Shown here: piece by piece, positions 8,158 to 18,700 of the stretch
Position numbering within the stretch: position 1 is the stretch's first letter
Layout: each line of letters opens with the position of its first letter
Assembly (NCBI GenBank): GCA_937919225.1
Contig: CALFRH010000028.1
Location: forward strand, 1-53,876
DNA length: 53,876 nt
Source: an uncultured Parvularcula sp.
GTDB lineage: Bacteria; Pseudomonadota; Alphaproteobacteria; Caulobacterales; Parvularculaceae
Reading direction: 5' to 3'
The notes under the pieces: generated by a model
Databases searched by the model: none
What the model saw: the letters and a program-made list of their open reading frames with translations, nothing else
What the model was told of the DNA's origin: nothing
Made by a program: the position numbers and the translations under genes

Positions 8158-8856
8158 TTAGAACGCTGTTTCGCCGATTGTCACCTCAACGGGACTAAGG
8201 CCATCAATTTGCCCCACCAACTTGTCCCCCGGCAATACCGGACCGACACCCGCCGGCGTACCGGTCATGATGATATCACCAGCACGCAGTTCGTAGAGAT
8301 TTGACAGATACTCAATTATTTCGTCTACCGACCAAATAAGGTCACGGACATCGGCATCTTGCTTCGTTTCACCATTGACCTCTAACCAGATACGGCCTGC
8401 CTCAACATGGCCGACATCCGCTGCGCGATGGAGCAATCCAATCGGAGCTGCCTCATCAAAGTTTTTGCCTGTGTCCCACGGCCGCCCTTTCTCTCTCGCC
8501 TCCAGCTGCAAATCACGGCGGGTCATGTCCAGCCCCGTGCCATAAGCGAAAATATGATCTTTGGCGTTCGCCTCTCGTATCGCCTTGCCTCCCTTGCCAA
8601 TGGCCACGACCAATTCAATCTCATAGTGATAATTGTCTGTTGACGGCGGGTACGCAACCATCTGCCCCGACGGTACAAATGTCTCGGGCCACTTGGTGAA
8701 GAAAAATGGCGGATCACGATCGGGATCCTTCCCCATCTCGCGGGCATGCGCGGCGTAATTTCTACCAACGCAGTAAATTCTACGTATGGGGAACTCATCG
8801 TCGCCTCCCGCGATGGGTGCTAATGTGGGCTGCAACGTATCAAACACAATTGTCAT
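8158..8856 (-). CDS. nagK: Fumarylpyruvate hydrolase (FAH family)
   Basis: A 232-residue single-domain member of the fumarylacetoacetate hydrolase family, cutting fumarylpyruvate to fumarate and pyruvate. IYCVGRNYAAHAREMG is the usual N-terminal motif. The metal-binding acidic residues lie in YEIELVVAIG and the Gly-rich GTGLDMTRRDLQ segment; the C-terminal MTGTPAGVGPVLPGD is the family signature. The length fits NagK (about 230). It lies between gentisate dioxygenase (30 bp upstream) and maleylpyruvate isomerase (3 bp downstream), completing the lower gentisate pathway. Confidence 0.92.
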   Translation of the reverse strand: MTIVFDTLQPTLAPIAGGDDEFPIRRIYCVGRNYAAHAREMGKDPDRDPPFFFTKWPETFVPSGQMVAYPPSTDNYHYEIELVVAIGKGGKAIREANAKDHIFAYGTGLDMTRRDLQLEAREKGRPWDTGKNFDEAAPIGLLHRAADVGHVEAGRIWLEVNGETKQDADVRDLIWSVDEIIEYLSNLYELRAGDIIMTGTPAGVGPVLPGDKLVGQIDGLSPVEVTIGETAF

Positions 8857-8886
8857 TATGAGAGCCTTTGTAAATCCAAACCTGAA

Positions 8887-9912
8887 TTACAACCGTTCTT
8901 CCCGCCAAACGCCAAGTTTGTCTTGAACGGTTTTATCTGAAAAGCTGAATAGAACGAGATCATCAGCCGCTTCAATTTCTAAGCTATTCCAAGACGGAAC
9001 AACCAATACATCCTGAGGTGAGAGAGGGTAGTCTTGATGACTAATCCTCGCTGTCCCTTCTCCTTCGCATACGGTGTAGATTACTCCATCCGTTGATCGA
9101 TGAGGAAGAGTTGTCATCCCTTTTGGGATAAGCTGGCAAAAGCATGAGATGGTTTTCATCGTTGCACCTCCATGGAGGGGGTTGATGAACTCATACTTAT
9201 GGCCATCATAGGCATCAGGCGCAGTGGACGATGCCATCGTACCCAGCGCCTCCCGCCATTCCGCGAATGGGTAGTGAAATAAGGGTTGATCTTTCAGCGC
9301 CGCATCGTGATCCGTCCGCCGCACCGGCCTCAAGTTACGACCATATCGGTGACGCGTATCACCAGGCTCTCGGGTGACGGGGAACATATTTTCATTATAG
9401 CGTTCCGCATAGCTACAATCCAACATCTGTATGAGCGGGATATCAAGACCATCAAGCCAAACGACTGGATCCGCCGTTTCATTACCATGGTCATGCCACA
9501 GACCTGATGGTGTTAGTATCAGGTCAAAGGGTTCCATCAGAACCTTCTCCCCGTTCACCGCCGTATGCGCGCCACTTCCCTCTAAAACGAAACGCAGCGC
9601 GCTTTGTGCATGCCGATGACAGGGCGCCACCTCCCCAGGAAGCACAAGCTGTAACCCTGCATAAAGTGACTGCGTGATCGCAGAACTTCCAGGAAGACCT
9701 GGATTCTCTAAAATGAGGACGCGCCTTTCCGCCTGTTCAGCGGTGATGAGCTCCCCTGCTCGCATAAGATGCGAGCGTGCTACTGGATATGACCAAATGT
9801 GAGGCTTAGCAGGACTGCTTGGCTGGGCCGGAACAAGATTATGCAGCACCTCCCACAGAGGTGTCAGCTGGCACGCCGCGATGTCATCCTTAAACGATTG
9901 CATGTCAGCCAT
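8887..9912 (-). CDS. gtdA: Gentisate 1,2-dioxygenase
   Basis: A bicupin Fe(II) enzyme of about 341 residues that opens gentisate to maleylpyruvate. The first cupin contains PCHRHAQSALRFVLEG, with the two metal-binding His, and later GLWHDHGNE with the third. The second cupin around LPHRSTDGVIYTV is degenerate, as in other members. I use the ATG at 9912, since the ORF-track start at 9939 lacks a ribosome site while GAGGGG precedes 9912; ATG 9903 is also possible. First gene of the minus-strand gentisate operon and divergent from the IclR regulator, a usual arrangement. Related 1-hydroxy-2-naphthoate or salicylate dioxygenases are less likely given the pathway genes. Confidence 0.92.
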   Translation of the reverse strand: MADMQSFKDDIAACQLTPLWEVLHNLVPAQPSSPAKPHIWSYPVARSHLMRAGELITAEQAERRVLILENPGLPGSSAITQSLYAGLQLVLPGEVAPCHRHAQSALRFVLEGSGAHTAVNGEKVLMEPFDLILTPSGLWHDHGNETADPVVWLDGLDIPLIQMLDCSYAERYNENMFPVTREPGDTRHRYGRNLRPVRRTDHDAALKDQPLFHYPFAEWREALGTMASSTAPDAYDGHKYEFINPLHGGATMKTISCFCQLIPKGMTTLPHRSTDGVIYTVCEGEGTARISHQDYPLSPQDVLVVPSWNSLEIEAADDLVLFSFSDKTVQDKLGVWREERL

Positions 9913-9946
9913 GGGTTCGGTGCCCCCCCTCAAGATCATCTCGCAC

Positions 9947-10078
9947 TTTATTCACTAATTGAGAATTTATTATCATTAGGGAAAGATCTTTACAAGCGCC
10001 CCTCCTCCGCTCAGCTATTTTTTGACTTTGCTTCCGCACCACAATTGCCCTACGCAATATTGCTTATAGGTGAATAAT
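9947..10078. promoter_or_regulatory. IclR / gentisate operon divergent control region
   Basis: The gap holds an inverted pair of matching decamers, TTATTCACTA at 9948-9957 and TAGGTGAATAA at 10067-10077, about 110 bp apart. A perfect palindrome GCAATATTGC lies at 10054-10063. These are candidates for the IclR protein's binding sites, one near each divergent start. The assignment is inference. Confidence 0.4.
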
Positions 10079-10097
10079 TACGGTGGAGAGCAGTATT

Positions 10098-10895
10098 ATG
10101 GCACGTAGGGGAAAGCCGGCGACAGCGACAACAGAGGAACGTCGCGGCATACAGTCCGTAGAGGTAAGCGCCGTCATCCTATCTGCTTTGTCGAGCGCGG
10201 GATCAGCGGTCTCCCTTAAGCAGCTTAGCGATATTACGCAGATGCCGCCGAGCAAAACCCATCGATACTTGTCAAGCTTTGTCCGTACCGGCCTTGTAAG
10301 ACAGGACGTGATAAGTGGACATTACGATCTCGGTCCAGCAGCGCTTGAACTTGGTTTGGCCGCCCTTTCCCGCCTTGATATAATGGAGTTGGCTCAGAGC
10401 GAAATGAAACTCCTCACGGAAAAAACGGGCCTGACGAGTATTTTGTCCGTATGGGGGCAACAAGGCCCAACCGTTGTCCGCTGGCAGCGGGCGCGGGAAC
10501 AGCTTATCACATCACTGGGTCTTGGCTCCATCTTACCTGTCACATTCTCAGCAACCGGACACGCCTTCCTGGCCTTTTTACCGCAGGCCCTTACGGCGAC
10601 CTTATCCAATAAGGAATTAGCAACCCAAAAAAACAAAACCCCTTCTTCGATGCGCCCACGAACCAAAAAAGAGCTTACAGACATCTTATCAGCAGTGAAG
10701 GCCACAGGGGTCGCTCATGCGGATAACTCGGTTATTCCTGGCTTACGGGCTATCGCGGCCCCTGTCCTCGACCACCAAAATGATGCTGCGGCAGTGATTA
10801 CTCTTATTGGTACGGATTATATATTTTCCGAAAGTGCTGAAGAAGTCGTAGACACATTGACAGCTGCGTGCAATCGTCTCTCTTTTAATCAATAG
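10098..10895 (+). CDS. IclR-family transcriptional regulator
   Basis: A regulator of 265 residues. The N-terminal winged helix-turn-helix spans about residues 16-75 (SLKQLSDITQMPPSKTHRYLSSFVRTGL). The IclR effector domain follows, with the usual TGHAFLAF and the late VIPGLRAIAAPVLD motif. ATG 10098 has GGTGGAG 9 nt upstream and is preferred over the GTG at 10083. It is divergent from gentisate dioxygenase, so it probably controls the gentisate operon and perhaps the Rieske genes. The region carries no copy of the MarR-type palindrome, which suggests a separate regulon. Confidence 0.92.
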   Translation: MARRGKPATATTEERRGIQSVEVSAVILSALSSAGSAVSLKQLSDITQMPPSKTHRYLSSFVRTGLVRQDVISGHYDLGPAALELGLAALSRLDIMELAQSEMKLLTEKTGLTSILSVWGQQGPTVVRWQRAREQLITSLGLGSILPVTFSATGHAFLAFLPQALTATLSNKELATQKNKTPSSMRPRTKKELTDILSAVKATGVAHADNSVIPGLRAIAAPVLDHQNDAAAVITLIGTDYIFSESAEEVVDTLTAACNRLSFNQ

Positions 10896-10956
10896 CCTGG
10901 TTAGTAGCGACCCACGAATAGGAACCCGCCTGATAAATAGGTCGGTCGGCATCACC

Positions 10957-12624
10957 CTAAGACAGCTCGAGTTGCTCTATCATTGCGTCACGCATTTTAA
11001 ATTTTTGGTGTTTTCCAGTCACTGTCATCGGATACTCGTCAACAAACTGGATGTAGCGCGGAACTTTGTAGTAGGCGATTTGATCCTTACAAAAATCACG
11101 GATATCCTCATCGGTGAGATGAGTGCCGGACTTGAGTTTAATCCAGGCACAGAGTTCCTCGCCAAAGCGTTCATCTGGAACTCCAAAGACTTGCACATCT
11201 TGAATATCTGAATGGCGGTAAAGGAATTCCTCAATTTCCCGCGGATAAACGTTCTCACCGCCACGAATGACCATATCTTTCACGCGACCGGTGATGCGAC
11301 AATAGCCATTTTCATCAATGGTTGCGAGATCACCAGTCTTAAGCCAACCAGCATCATCGATGGTTTCAGTAGTCCTTTCGGGATCTCCCCAATAGCCCCG
11401 CATCACACAATAACCACGGGTACGTAGCTCTCCCTGAACGCCCCGCTCAACAACGTGACCACCTTCATCAACAATTTTTACTTCAACATGCGGATGGATG
11501 CGGCCAACGGTTGTCACGCGCAGTTCAACGCTATCATCAATGCTCGATTGAAAACTCACAGGACTTGTTTCAGTCATGCCGTAGGCAATAGTGACTTCAC
11601 TCATGTTCATCTCAGCGATCACGCGCTTCATCACTTCGATGGGGCAAAGAGAGCCCGCCATTATACCAGTACGCAGAGACGAAACGTCATAGCTTGAAAA
11701 TTCCGGATGATCTAATTGTGCGATAAACATCGTTGGCACGCCATAAAGAGCGGTACACTTCTCTTCCTGCACCGTTTTTAGGGTGATCTCAGCCTCGAAA
11801 ACAGGAGCCGGATAAACCATTGTTGCCCCGTGAGCAACGCAAGCGAGATTACCCATAACCATACCAAAGCAATGATATAGGGGTACTGGAATACAGACTT
11901 TATCTTTAGGCTGAAGGGCAATCGTCTTACCAACTAAATACCCATTATTCAGAATATTGAAATGCGAAAGTGTTGCCGCCTTTGGAAGGCCTGTTGTTCC
12001 TGAGGTAAACTGAATGTTGATAGGATCATCAGGTTGCAACGATGCCGATATCTCATCAACCTGGGCTATTAGCTCGGCATTTGCTTTTGCCTTGACGTCA
12101 GCCACATTAAACATACCGGGTGATCTATCTGCACCCATTCTAATAACATGCTCTAGACAGGGAACTGACTCTGACCGCAACGCACCAGGCTGGCACTTTG
12201 AAAGCTCAGGTATGAGTGTATCCAACAGCTGAAGATAATCGCTTGTCTTGAATTTCTCGGCCAAAACAATGCCGCGACATCCAACCTTGTTCAAGGCAAA
12301 TTCGAGCTCCGCGATACGATAAGCAGGATTAATACACACGAGTATAACGCCAAGCCGAGCAGTTGCGAACTGGGTCACTGTCCACTCCCACCCATTAGGT
12401 GACCAAATTCCGAGCCGATCCCCAGTCTTGAAGCCAAGACTCATCAGTCCGGCCGCAAACTCATCAACCTGTCTGGAAAACTCGCACCATGTCCACCTGA
12501 TGCCCTGATATGGGATAGAAAGAGCAATCTTATCTGAATGGGCGCTTACCGTTGCCTTTAACGCCTCAGGAATAGTCTCAAACCTAAGGGGCTCGTCACT
12601 CAGACCATTTACGTAACTCTTCAT
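10957..12624 (-). CDS. Acyl-CoA synthetase (AMP-forming), ACSF2/FadD-like
   Basis: An ANL-superfamily ligase of about 555 residues that activates a carboxylic acid to its CoA thioester through an acyl-AMP. Motifs: the P-loop [24 protein letters not shown] (A5), the [13 protein letters not shown] and TGDLATID (A7) segments, and the C-terminal [12 protein letters not shown] carrying the catalytic Lys. ATG 12624 with GGGAG just upstream is preferred over the GTG at 12630. Medium-chain or branched acids are plausible substrates; in liu gene clusters a similar ligase activates isovalerate or related acids. A clear palindromic operator lies about 140 bp upstream, which puts it in the shared regulon. 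Confidence 0.9.
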   Translation of the reverse strand: MKSYVNGLSDEPLRFETIPEALKATVSAHSDKIALSIPYQGIRWTWCEFSRQVDEFAAGLMSLGFKTGDRLGIWSPNGWEWTVTQFATARLGVILVCINPAYRIAELEFALNKVGCRGIVLAEKFKTSDYLQLLDTLIPELSKCQPGALRSESVPCLEHVIRMGADRSPGMFNVADVKAKANAELIAQVDEISASLQPDDPINIQFTSGTTGLPKAATLSHFNILNNGYLVGKTIALQPKDKVCIPVPLYHCFGMVMGNLACVAHGATMVYPAPVFEAEITLKTVQEEKCTALYGVPTMFIAQLDHPEFSSYDVSSLRTGIMAGSLCPIEVMKRVIAEMNMSEVTIAYGMTETSPVSFQSSIDDSVELRVTTVGRIHPHVEVKIVDEGGHVVERGVQGELRTRGYCVMRGYWGDPERTTETIDDAGWLKTGDLATIDENGYCRITGRVKDMVIRGGENVYPREIEEFLYRHSDIQDVQVFGVPDERFGEELCAWIKLKSGTHLTDEDIRDFCKDQIAYYKVPRYIQFVDEYPMTVTGKHQKFKMRDAMIEQLELS

Positions 12625-12767
12625 GTTCACTCCCTAATTTTTTTATTACGTTCGTATACAGTATTATCCGACTATTTGCTTTTAAATGGTCAAAGCAACC
12701 CACCTGTCTTAAAGCGCAAAACCATTTCATGAGCATTTGATTTAGTAGATGTTTCACCGGCAATATA

Positions 12768-12783
12768 CCGTAGCATGCTACAT
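12768..12783. promoter_or_regulatory. 16-bp palindromic operator, site 2 (upstream of acyl-CoA synthetase)
   Basis: CCGTAGCATGCTACAT contains the perfect 12-mer GTAGCATGCTAC. It lies in the gap between the LysR 3' end and the acyl-CoA synthetase start. A TAATAT on the minus strand (12782-12787) directly before the site could be its -10 box. The rest of the 12625-12965 gap shows no gene. Confidence 0.75.
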
Positions 12784-12965
12784 ATTAGCAAGTCTGTCTT
12801 ACCGAGGGTTGCGAGCATGTTTTGAATGGCCTTCACGAACTCTATTCAGGCCTGATCAGGAGTGCCCAAATGGTCGTACTAAACGAACCCAAATGCCCTT
12901 CCCCTTATCCTTCGAATTACTGATTTCACCTCCAAATGCTGACCCCCTCTCCGCTAAACTCCCGT

Positions 12966-13847
12966 TTAAGACCTCTGCTCCGTAAGGAGTTTTTCTTGGA
13001 AGGCGGCAACCCCCTCCAACGCCATCATCGCCTCAGCATCAACATTAGCGGCAAAGGCAAACCCAATAGATCGCCGTTGACGAAACCCATTGAGGGGAAT
13101 TTTTTGGACCCCGGGTGCGGCGTGTGATTGCGGCACTATCGTTATACCAAGGCCCGAGGCAATCATCGCCATCACCCGCTCATCCTGGGAAGACCGATAG
13201 GCAAAAAATGGCCGTACCCCCCGCTCAGTAAAAAAGCGGCTGGTCTCTGAAAGTGCCTCACATTGGCGCCGAACGATCATCACACTGTCGGATAAATCCT
13301 CTGCATTGACGGCCCCTTGGTCCGCAAATGGGTGCCCCTTTGGGAGGGCAACAGCATACCCCTCTTCAAACAGGGCTACCTCATGGAAGCGCTCGCTACC
13401 ACGCCCCACAAGGGTAAGTGCAAAGTCGATCCGCTCCTGGGCCAACTTGCTTGTCAACTCTCTCTCCGATCCATCCATCATTTCGATCCGTATGCGCGGA
13501 TCTTTGCGCTGCATCACCCCAATCGCTTTCGAGACCAAGCGGGCAGAGATCGTCGACAAAACGCCGACCCTCAAAATCTTGATCGGCTCAATATCTTGCA
13601 CCGCTGCGATGGATTGATTGAACTCACTCTCAATTCTGCGAGCGTAAGGCAGAAAACGCGCGCCCGCTTCGGTGAGGTGAACACGCCTATTGGTTCGGTG
13701 AAAAACGCTTTTGCCTAACTTCTCCTCGAGCTTGGCAATACCCGCCGATAAGGTTGGCTGAGTGACATTCTCAGCCCGCGCGGCATTTGAGAAATTACCG
13801 CCATCGACAACAGCTAAAAAATATCGAATGACGTAACGCTCTATCAT
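12966..13847 (-). CDS. LysR-family regulator 1 (of the leucine/isovalerate operon)
   Basis: A 293-residue LysR regulator: N-terminal helix-turn-helix (GNFSNAARAENVTQPTLSAGIAKLEEKLG) and a two-lobed periplasmic-binding-like effector domain. It is divergent from the isovaleryl-CoA dehydrogenase/carboxylase operon 95 bp away and probably controls it. A T-N11-A palindrome overlaps its own start codon (13846-13860), so autorepression is likely. The inducer is unknown; a branched acyl-CoA or keto acid would fit the operon. Confidence 0.92.
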   Translation of the reverse strand: MIERYVIRYFLAVVDGGNFSNAARAENVTQPTLSAGIAKLEEKLGKSVFHRTNRRVHLTEAGARFLPYARRIESEFNQSIAAVQDIEPIKILRVGVLSTISARLVSKAIGVMQRKDPRIRIEMMDGSERELTSKLAQERIDFALTLVGRGSERFHEVALFEEGYAVALPKGHPFADQGAVNAEDLSDSVMIVRRQCEALSETSRFFTERGVRPFFAYRSSQDERVMAMIASGLGITIVPQSHAAPGVQKIPLNGFRQRRSIGFAFAANVDAEAMMALEGVAAFQEKLLTEQRS

Positions 13848-13860
13848 AGATACTGTCTAT
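13846..13860. promoter_or_regulatory. LysR T-N11-A box overlapping the lysR start
   Basis: ATAGATACTGTCTAT is a 15-bp interrupted palindrome with TAGATACTGTCTA as the T-N11-A core. It overlaps the LysR ATG (13845-13847) and is 83 bp upstream of the divergent dehydrogenase start. Placement suits autoregulation and activation of the operon. Confidence 0.6.
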
Positions 13861-13942
13861 ACTATACCCACCCAGATTTCAATTTTATCGATCCTGGCAG
13901 AGCTGGTAGAATTTTGTTCTCCGCTACCGGCAGGTTTACACC

Positions 13943-15094
13943 ATGACCCATTTTGATTTTTTGCTCGGCAATACCGTCGATATGATCAGGGAGACCACTG
14001 AACGGTTTGCCCGTGACCGCCTGGCCCCGATCGCGGCTGAAGTTGACGCGACCGACGAGTGTCCAAGGGAGATCTGGCAAGAGATGGGGGCGCTTGGTCT
14101 TCTTGGCCTCACTGTTGAGGAAAAAGACGGCGGCCTTGGCCTTGGTTATCTTGAGCATGTTGTCGTGATGGAAGAAATCTCCCGTGCGTCGGCGTCGATC
14201 GGATTGTCCTATGGGGCGCACTCAAACCTGTGTGTTAATCAAATTCGGCGCTGGGGAAATGATGCGCAAAAGGCAAAATATCTGCCCAAGCTCATCTCGG
14301 GCGAGCATGTGGGCGCCCTTGCCATGTCAGAGGCGGGCGCTGGGTCAGATGTGATGAGCATGGGACTGCGAGCCAAGCCGGTTGATGGCGGTTACCTCCT
14401 TAATGGGACAAAATTCTGGATCACCAATTGTCCAATTGCAGATACATATGGCTTCTATGCCAAAACAATCCCCGTAGCCGTGTCCAAGAGCGGCTCAACA
14501 TTCCTGGTTGAAAAAGGGTTTGGCGGTTTTTCATGCTCCCGAAAAATTGATAAGATGGGCATGCGGGGGTCCTATACGGGCGAACTGGTATTCGAGAATT
14601 GCTTCGTACCAGAAGAAAATATCATGGGCGACATCGGTCAGGGGGCGGCCATTTTGATGAGCGGCCTTGACTATGAGCGCGCCGTGCTTGCCGGCGGTCC
14701 ACTGGGGATCATGCAGGCCTGCATTGATACGGTTCTGCCCTATGCGCGAGAACGGACACAGTTTGGAAAGCCAATCGGTGACTTCCAGCTTATGCAGGCC
14801 AAACTGGCTGACATGTACGTCGCCCTCAATTCGGCACGCGCCTATGTGTACTCTGTCGCCCGGTCGTGCGACGCAGGCAAGACGACACGCTTTGATGCCG
14901 CGGGCGCTATCCTTATGGCTTCTGAAAATGCTGTCAAAACCTCCATTGAGGCGATCCAAGCCATGGGCGGAGCGGGCTATACCAAAGAGTGGCCCGTTGA
15001 ACGTTTTGCGCGTGACGCGAAACTTTATGATATTGGGGCCGGTACGAACGAAATACGTCGCTTTTTGATTGGCCGGGAGTTGATGAAAGGATGA
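13943..15094 (+). CDS. liuA: Isovaleryl-CoA dehydrogenase
   Basis: A 383-residue FAD acyl-CoA dehydrogenase converting isovaleryl-CoA to 3-methylcrotonyl-CoA and passing electrons to ETF. Signatures of the isovaleryl subgroup are [32 protein letters not shown] and [18 protein letters not shown], the last carrying the Glu at the position of the isovaleryl-type catalytic base. The C-terminal [18 protein letters not shown] is the nucleotide-binding end. Its stop overlaps the next gene's ATG (ATGA), so translation is coupled to the carboxylase. The direct gene order dehydrogenase, carboxyltransferase, biotin carboxylase is that of leucine or isovalerate degradation; no enoyl-CoA hydratase or HMG-CoA lyase follows here. 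Confidence 0.93.
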   Translation: MTHFDFLLGNTVDMIRETTERFARDRLAPIAAEVDATDECPREIWQEMGALGLLGLTVEEKDGGLGLGYLEHVVVMEEISRASASIGLSYGAHSNLCVNQIRRWGNDAQKAKYLPKLISGEHVGALAMSEAGAGSDVMSMGLRAKPVDGGYLLNGTKFWITNCPIADTYGFYAKTIPVAVSKSGSTFLVEKGFGGFSCSRKIDKMGMRGSYTGELVFENCFVPEENIMGDIGQGAAILMSGLDYERAVLAGGPLGIMQACIDTVLPYARERTQFGKPIGDFQLMQAKLADMYVALNSARAYVYSVARSCDAGKTTRFDAAGAILMASENAVKTSIEAIQAMGGAGYTKEWPVERFARDAKLYDIGAGTNEIRRFLIGRELMKG

Positions 15095-16692
15095 GCCGAA
15101 CAATCCTGAAATCAAGCATCGATAGCGAATCAGCAACATTTAAGGCGAACCGCGACGCTAATATTGCGCTAAAAGAGAAGCTGTACACAGATATTGCATC
15201 GGCCAGCCTAGGGGGCAGCGAGCGCGCACGGGAGAAACATGTCTCACGCGGCAAGTTACTGCCCCGCGACCGGGTCCACCGATTGCTCGACCCTGGCACA
15301 GCTTTTCTGGAGATTGGCCAGCTAGCCGCAAATGGTCTTTATGATGACGCAGTGCCCGGCGCGGGCGTTATCGCGGGCATTGGGCAAGTCTGCGGTCGCC
15401 AGGTGATGGTTGTGGCCAATGATGCGACGGTCAAGGGCGGCACCTACTATCCGATGACGGTGAAGAAACATGTGCGAGCCCAAGAGATCGCGCTGGAAAA
15501 TCACCTGCCGTGCATCTATCTAGTGGATTCTGGGGGGGCGAACCTACCCCGCCAGGACGAGGTTTTTCCCGACAAAGATCACTTTGGCCGTATTTTTTAC
15601 AATCAAGCTAATTTATCTGCTTACGGCATTCCCCAGATTGCCTGTGTGATGGGAAGTTGTACCGCCGGCGGCGCTTATGTCCCCGCCATGTGTGACGAGA
15701 GCATTATTGTGCGCGAACAGGGCACTATCTTCCTCGCGGGGCCCCCATTGGTGAAGGCCGCCACCGGCGAAGAAATCTCCGCAGAAGACCTGGGGGGAGG
15801 CTTTGTACACGCGCGCGAATCCGGTGTGGTCGATCATCTGGCGGACAATGACGAACATGCGCTGCTGAAGGTGCGGGACATTGTGGCGACCTTCAAACCG
15901 AACAGGGTGCCAACACTCAATATTAAGGGCCCGGTTTCCCCGCACTATGACCCGACAGAGATCTACGGCATTATTCCTCAGGATCTCCGTACACCCTTTG
16001 ATGTGCGAGATGTCATCGCACGCTTGGTTGATGGATCTGCATTCCATGAGTTTAAGCCAGAATACGGCCAAACCCTGGTGTGTGGCTTTACCCATATCTG
16101 GGGCATGCCTGTCGCGATCATCGCCAATAACGGCATTTTATTCTCTGAAAGCGCCTTAAAGGGCGCCCACTTCATCGAGCTTGCATGCCAAAGGCAGACA
16201 CCCCTCCTCTTTTTACAGAATATTTCTGGGTTTATGGTCGGCGGGAAATATGAGCGCGACGGCATTGCGAAGAATGGCGCGAAACTTGTCACCGCCGTTG
16301 CAACCGCGCAAGTCCCTAAAATTACTGTTCTGATCGGTGGGTCATTTGGCGCAGGAAACTACGGGATGTGCGGACGCGCGTACCAACCACGCTTTTTGTT
16401 CACCTGGCCCAATAGCCGGATCTCCGTCATGGGCGGCGAACAAGCCGCCTCGGTCCTGGCAACCGTACATCGCGATGCAGACAAATGGTCCGACGAAGAA
16501 ACAGAGGCCTTCAAGAAACCCGTCCGTGAACGCTATGAAGCGCAAGGAAACCCCTGGTACGCAACGGCCCGTCTTTGGGATGATGGTATTATCGACCCCG
16601 CTCAAACACGGGATGTGCTCGGCATGGCCTTCTCTGCATGTTTGAACGCCCCTGTGCCCGAGCGGGCACAATTTGGCGTCTTTAGGATGTAG
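15091..16692 (+). CDS. liuB: 3-Methylcrotonyl-CoA carboxylase carboxyltransferase (beta) subunit
   Basis: A 533-residue carboxyltransferase of the usual MCC-beta length (about 535). Two crotonase-like halves are visible: the acyl-CoA binding part with [20 protein letters not shown], and the biotin-binding part with [22 protein letters not shown] and [15 protein letters not shown]. It transfers CO2 from biotin on the alpha subunit to 3-methylcrotonyl-CoA, giving 3-methylglutaconyl-CoA. It overlaps the dehydrogenase by 4 bp and is followed after 9 bp by the alpha subunit. Geranyl-CoA carboxylase (AtuC) is the close alternative; the isovaleryl-CoA dehydrogenase neighbour favours MCC. Confidence 0.9.
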   Translation: MSRTILKSSIDSESATFKANRDANIALKEKLYTDIASASLGGSERAREKHVSRGKLLPRDRVHRLLDPGTAFLEIGQLAANGLYDDAVPGAGVIAGIGQVCGRQVMVVANDATVKGGTYYPMTVKKHVRAQEIALENHLPCIYLVDSGGANLPRQDEVFPDKDHFGRIFYNQANLSAYGIPQIACVMGSCTAGGAYVPAMCDESIIVREQGTIFLAGPPLVKAATGEEISAEDLGGGFVHARESGVVDHLADNDEHALLKVRDIVATFKPNRVPTLNIKGPVSPHYDPTEIYGIIPQDLRTPFDVRDVIARLVDGSAFHEFKPEYGQTLVCGFTHIWGMPVAIIANNGILFSESALKGAHFIELACQRQTPLLFLQNISGFMVGGKYERDGIAKNGAKLVTAVATAQVPKITVLIGGSFGAGNYGMCGRAYQPRFLFTWPNSRISVMGGEQAASVLATVHRDADKWSDEETEAFKKPVRERYEAQGNPWYATARLWDDGIIDPAQTRDVLGMAFSACLNAPVPERAQFGVFRM

Positions 16693-16701
16693 GGGAAAGA
16701 A

Positions 16702-18606
16702 ATGATCAAATCCGTTCTCATCGCCAATCGCGGCGAGATAGCCTGCCGTGTTATTCGCACCGCTCGTCACCTCGGCATACGCACCGTTGCTGTCTACTCT
16801 GATGCAGATGCCCATGCGCCCCACGCCGCACTCGCGGATGACAGCGTCCGTATCGGCCCTCCTCCAGCTGCTGAAAGCTACTTGCTAGGTAAGCGTATTA
16901 TCGAGGCAGCGAAACATACGGGCGCAGAAGCCATCCATCCTGGTTATGGTTTTTTGTCTGAAAACGCAGACTTTGCTGAGGCCGTTATCAAGGCTGGCCT
17001 CATTTGGGTTGGCCCCCCGCCAAGCGCTATTCGCACGATGGGGCTAAAGGATGCTGCGAAATCGCTGATGATGGCAGCGAATGTTCCGACGACCCCTGGT
17101 TATCTTGGCGAAGACCAGTCTCCAAACACCTTACGGGCAGAAGCGGAGAAGATTGGGTTTCCGGTCTTGATCAAAGCCGTTGCAGGGGGCGGCGGGAAAG
17201 GCATGCGCCGCTGTGAGCAAGCGAGCGAATTTGCCGACGCGCTTGAGAGCTGCCGACGCGAGGCCAAGTCAGCTTTTGGTGACGACCACGTCCTTCTTGA
17301 AAAGTGGATTACCAACCCCCGCCATATCGAAGTGCAAGTCTTCGGCGACAACCACGGTAATCATGTCCACCTGTTCGAGCGCGATTGCACTCTGCAACGG
17401 CGCCATCAAAAAGTTATTGAGGAGGCCCCTGCCCCCGGCATGGACGAAGCGACCCGCGACGCCATTTGCACCGCCGCGGTTCGGGCCGCCAAAGCCGTTG
17501 ACTATGTTGGGGCGGGTACTGTTGAATTCATCGCAGACGGATCTGCACAGCTCGATGCCGACAAGATCTGGTTCATGGAAATGAACACCCGCCTTCAGGT
17601 GGAACATCCAGTGACGGAGATGATTACCGGCGTTGATTTAGTTGAGTGGCAGCTACGGGTGGCATCAGGTGAGCCTCTGCCCAAGAAACAGGACGACCTA
17701 TCGATCACGGGCTGGGCGATGGAAGCTCGCCTTTATGCTGAAAATCCGTCAACAGGCTTCCTACCATCAGTTGGACGTTTGGATGTACTCGCGCTGCCGG
17801 ATGGGGGTCGCGTGGATACGGGCGTGAAAGCGGGCGGCAAAGTCTCGCCGTTCTACGACCCGATGATCTCAAAGCTGATTTCCCATGGCGTCAGCCGCGA
17901 TGAAGCGCGGTCTCGTCTCGCAACCGCATGCGATAATGTGGTCACCTATCCTGTGCAAAATAATGCTGGATTTCTCGCCCGGTTACTCCGTGAACAAGCA
18001 TTTGCCGACGCAGATGTGACGACGGGGTACATTGGTGACCACCTTGATCGCCTGTGCACCCGCCCAACAGCAACGGAGGAAGGCCTCGGCGCCGCAGCAT
18101 CACTGCTTTTCGCTCAGGAACAAAATGACCATCATGCGGAGCAAAGGGGAGCTGCTTCTGTTTGGTCTACCCTGTCAGGTTTCCGATTATCTGCACCTGC
18201 CAATAATGAGGCGCACATTCATCTGGATGGGGAACCGCGCGACGTAACACTTTTAGATCACCAGCCCTATTCAACAAGACTCTTCGATCAAGACGGAGAT
18301 GTTATTCTTGTAGAAAAAGGTTGGCCGTTTCTCGTCAGCCTACCTGTCCATACCCCAGAAGACGAGTTGGACAGCGCCAGCGGGACCATCACCTCGCCAA
18401 TGCCTGGCAGCGTAACCTCGATCGCTGTCGAACAAGGCGCCAGCATCAAAAAAGGGGATCTACTGATCACCCTAGAAGCGATGAAAATGGAACACGCCCT
18501 CAAAGCCCCCTTCGACGGTGTCATCACCGAGCTTTTAGCGTCAGTCGGCGACCAACTGCCCGAGGGCACAAAGCTGTTGACGATGACGCCGGTGACTGAG
18601 GCGTAA
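16702..18606 (+). CDS. liuD: 3-Methylcrotonyl-CoA carboxylase biotin-containing (alpha) subunit
   Basis: A 634-residue subunit. The N-terminal biotin carboxylase carries SVLIANRGEIACRVIRTAR, the ATP-grasp Gly loop AGGGGKGMR, FERDCTLQRRHQK and EMNTRLQVEHPVTE. A short linker domain follows, then a C-terminal biotinyl domain with LEAMKMEHALKAP, whose AMKM lysine is biotinylated. It carboxylates biotin at the expense of ATP and bicarbonate. Last gene of the plus-strand leucine-type operon, 9 bp after beta. It differs from the partial alpha subunit at the left edge, whose biotin motif reads EAMKMMHE. Confidence 0.93.
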   Translation: MIKSVLIANRGEIACRVIRTARHLGIRTVAVYSDADAHAPHAALADDSVRIGPPPAAESYLLGKRIIEAAKHTGAEAIHPGYGFLSENADFAEAVIKAGLIWVGPPPSAIRTMGLKDAAKSLMMAANVPTTPGYLGEDQSPNTLRAEAEKIGFPVLIKAVAGGGGKGMRRCEQASEFADALESCRREAKSAFGDDHVLLEKWITNPRHIEVQVFGDNHGNHVHLFERDCTLQRRHQKVIEEAPAPGMDEATRDAICTAAVRAAKAVDYVGAGTVEFIADGSAQLDADKIWFMEMNTRLQVEHPVTEMITGVDLVEWQLRVASGEPLPKKQDDLSITGWAMEARLYAENPSTGFLPSVGRLDVLALPDGGRVDTGVKAGGKVSPFYDPMISKLISHGVSRDEARSRLATACDNVVTYPVQNNAGFLARLLREQAFADADVTTGYIGDHLDRLCTRPTATEEGLGAAASLLFAQEQNDHHAEQRGAASVWSTLSGFRLSAPANNEAHIHLDGEPRDVTLLDHQPYSTRLFDQDGDVILVEKGWPFLVSLPVHTPEDELDSASGTITSPMPGSVTSIAVEQGASIKKGDLLITLEAMKMEHALKAPFDGVITELLASVGDQLPEGTKLLTMTPVTEA

Positions 18607-18700
18607 ACGTCCAAGAGCGCTCAGGGAAGCACGCGGCATCAAATTTAATAACTCAACGTGGCGAAGCAGTTTAAGGTGCTCACTTAGACCCAATATAACT

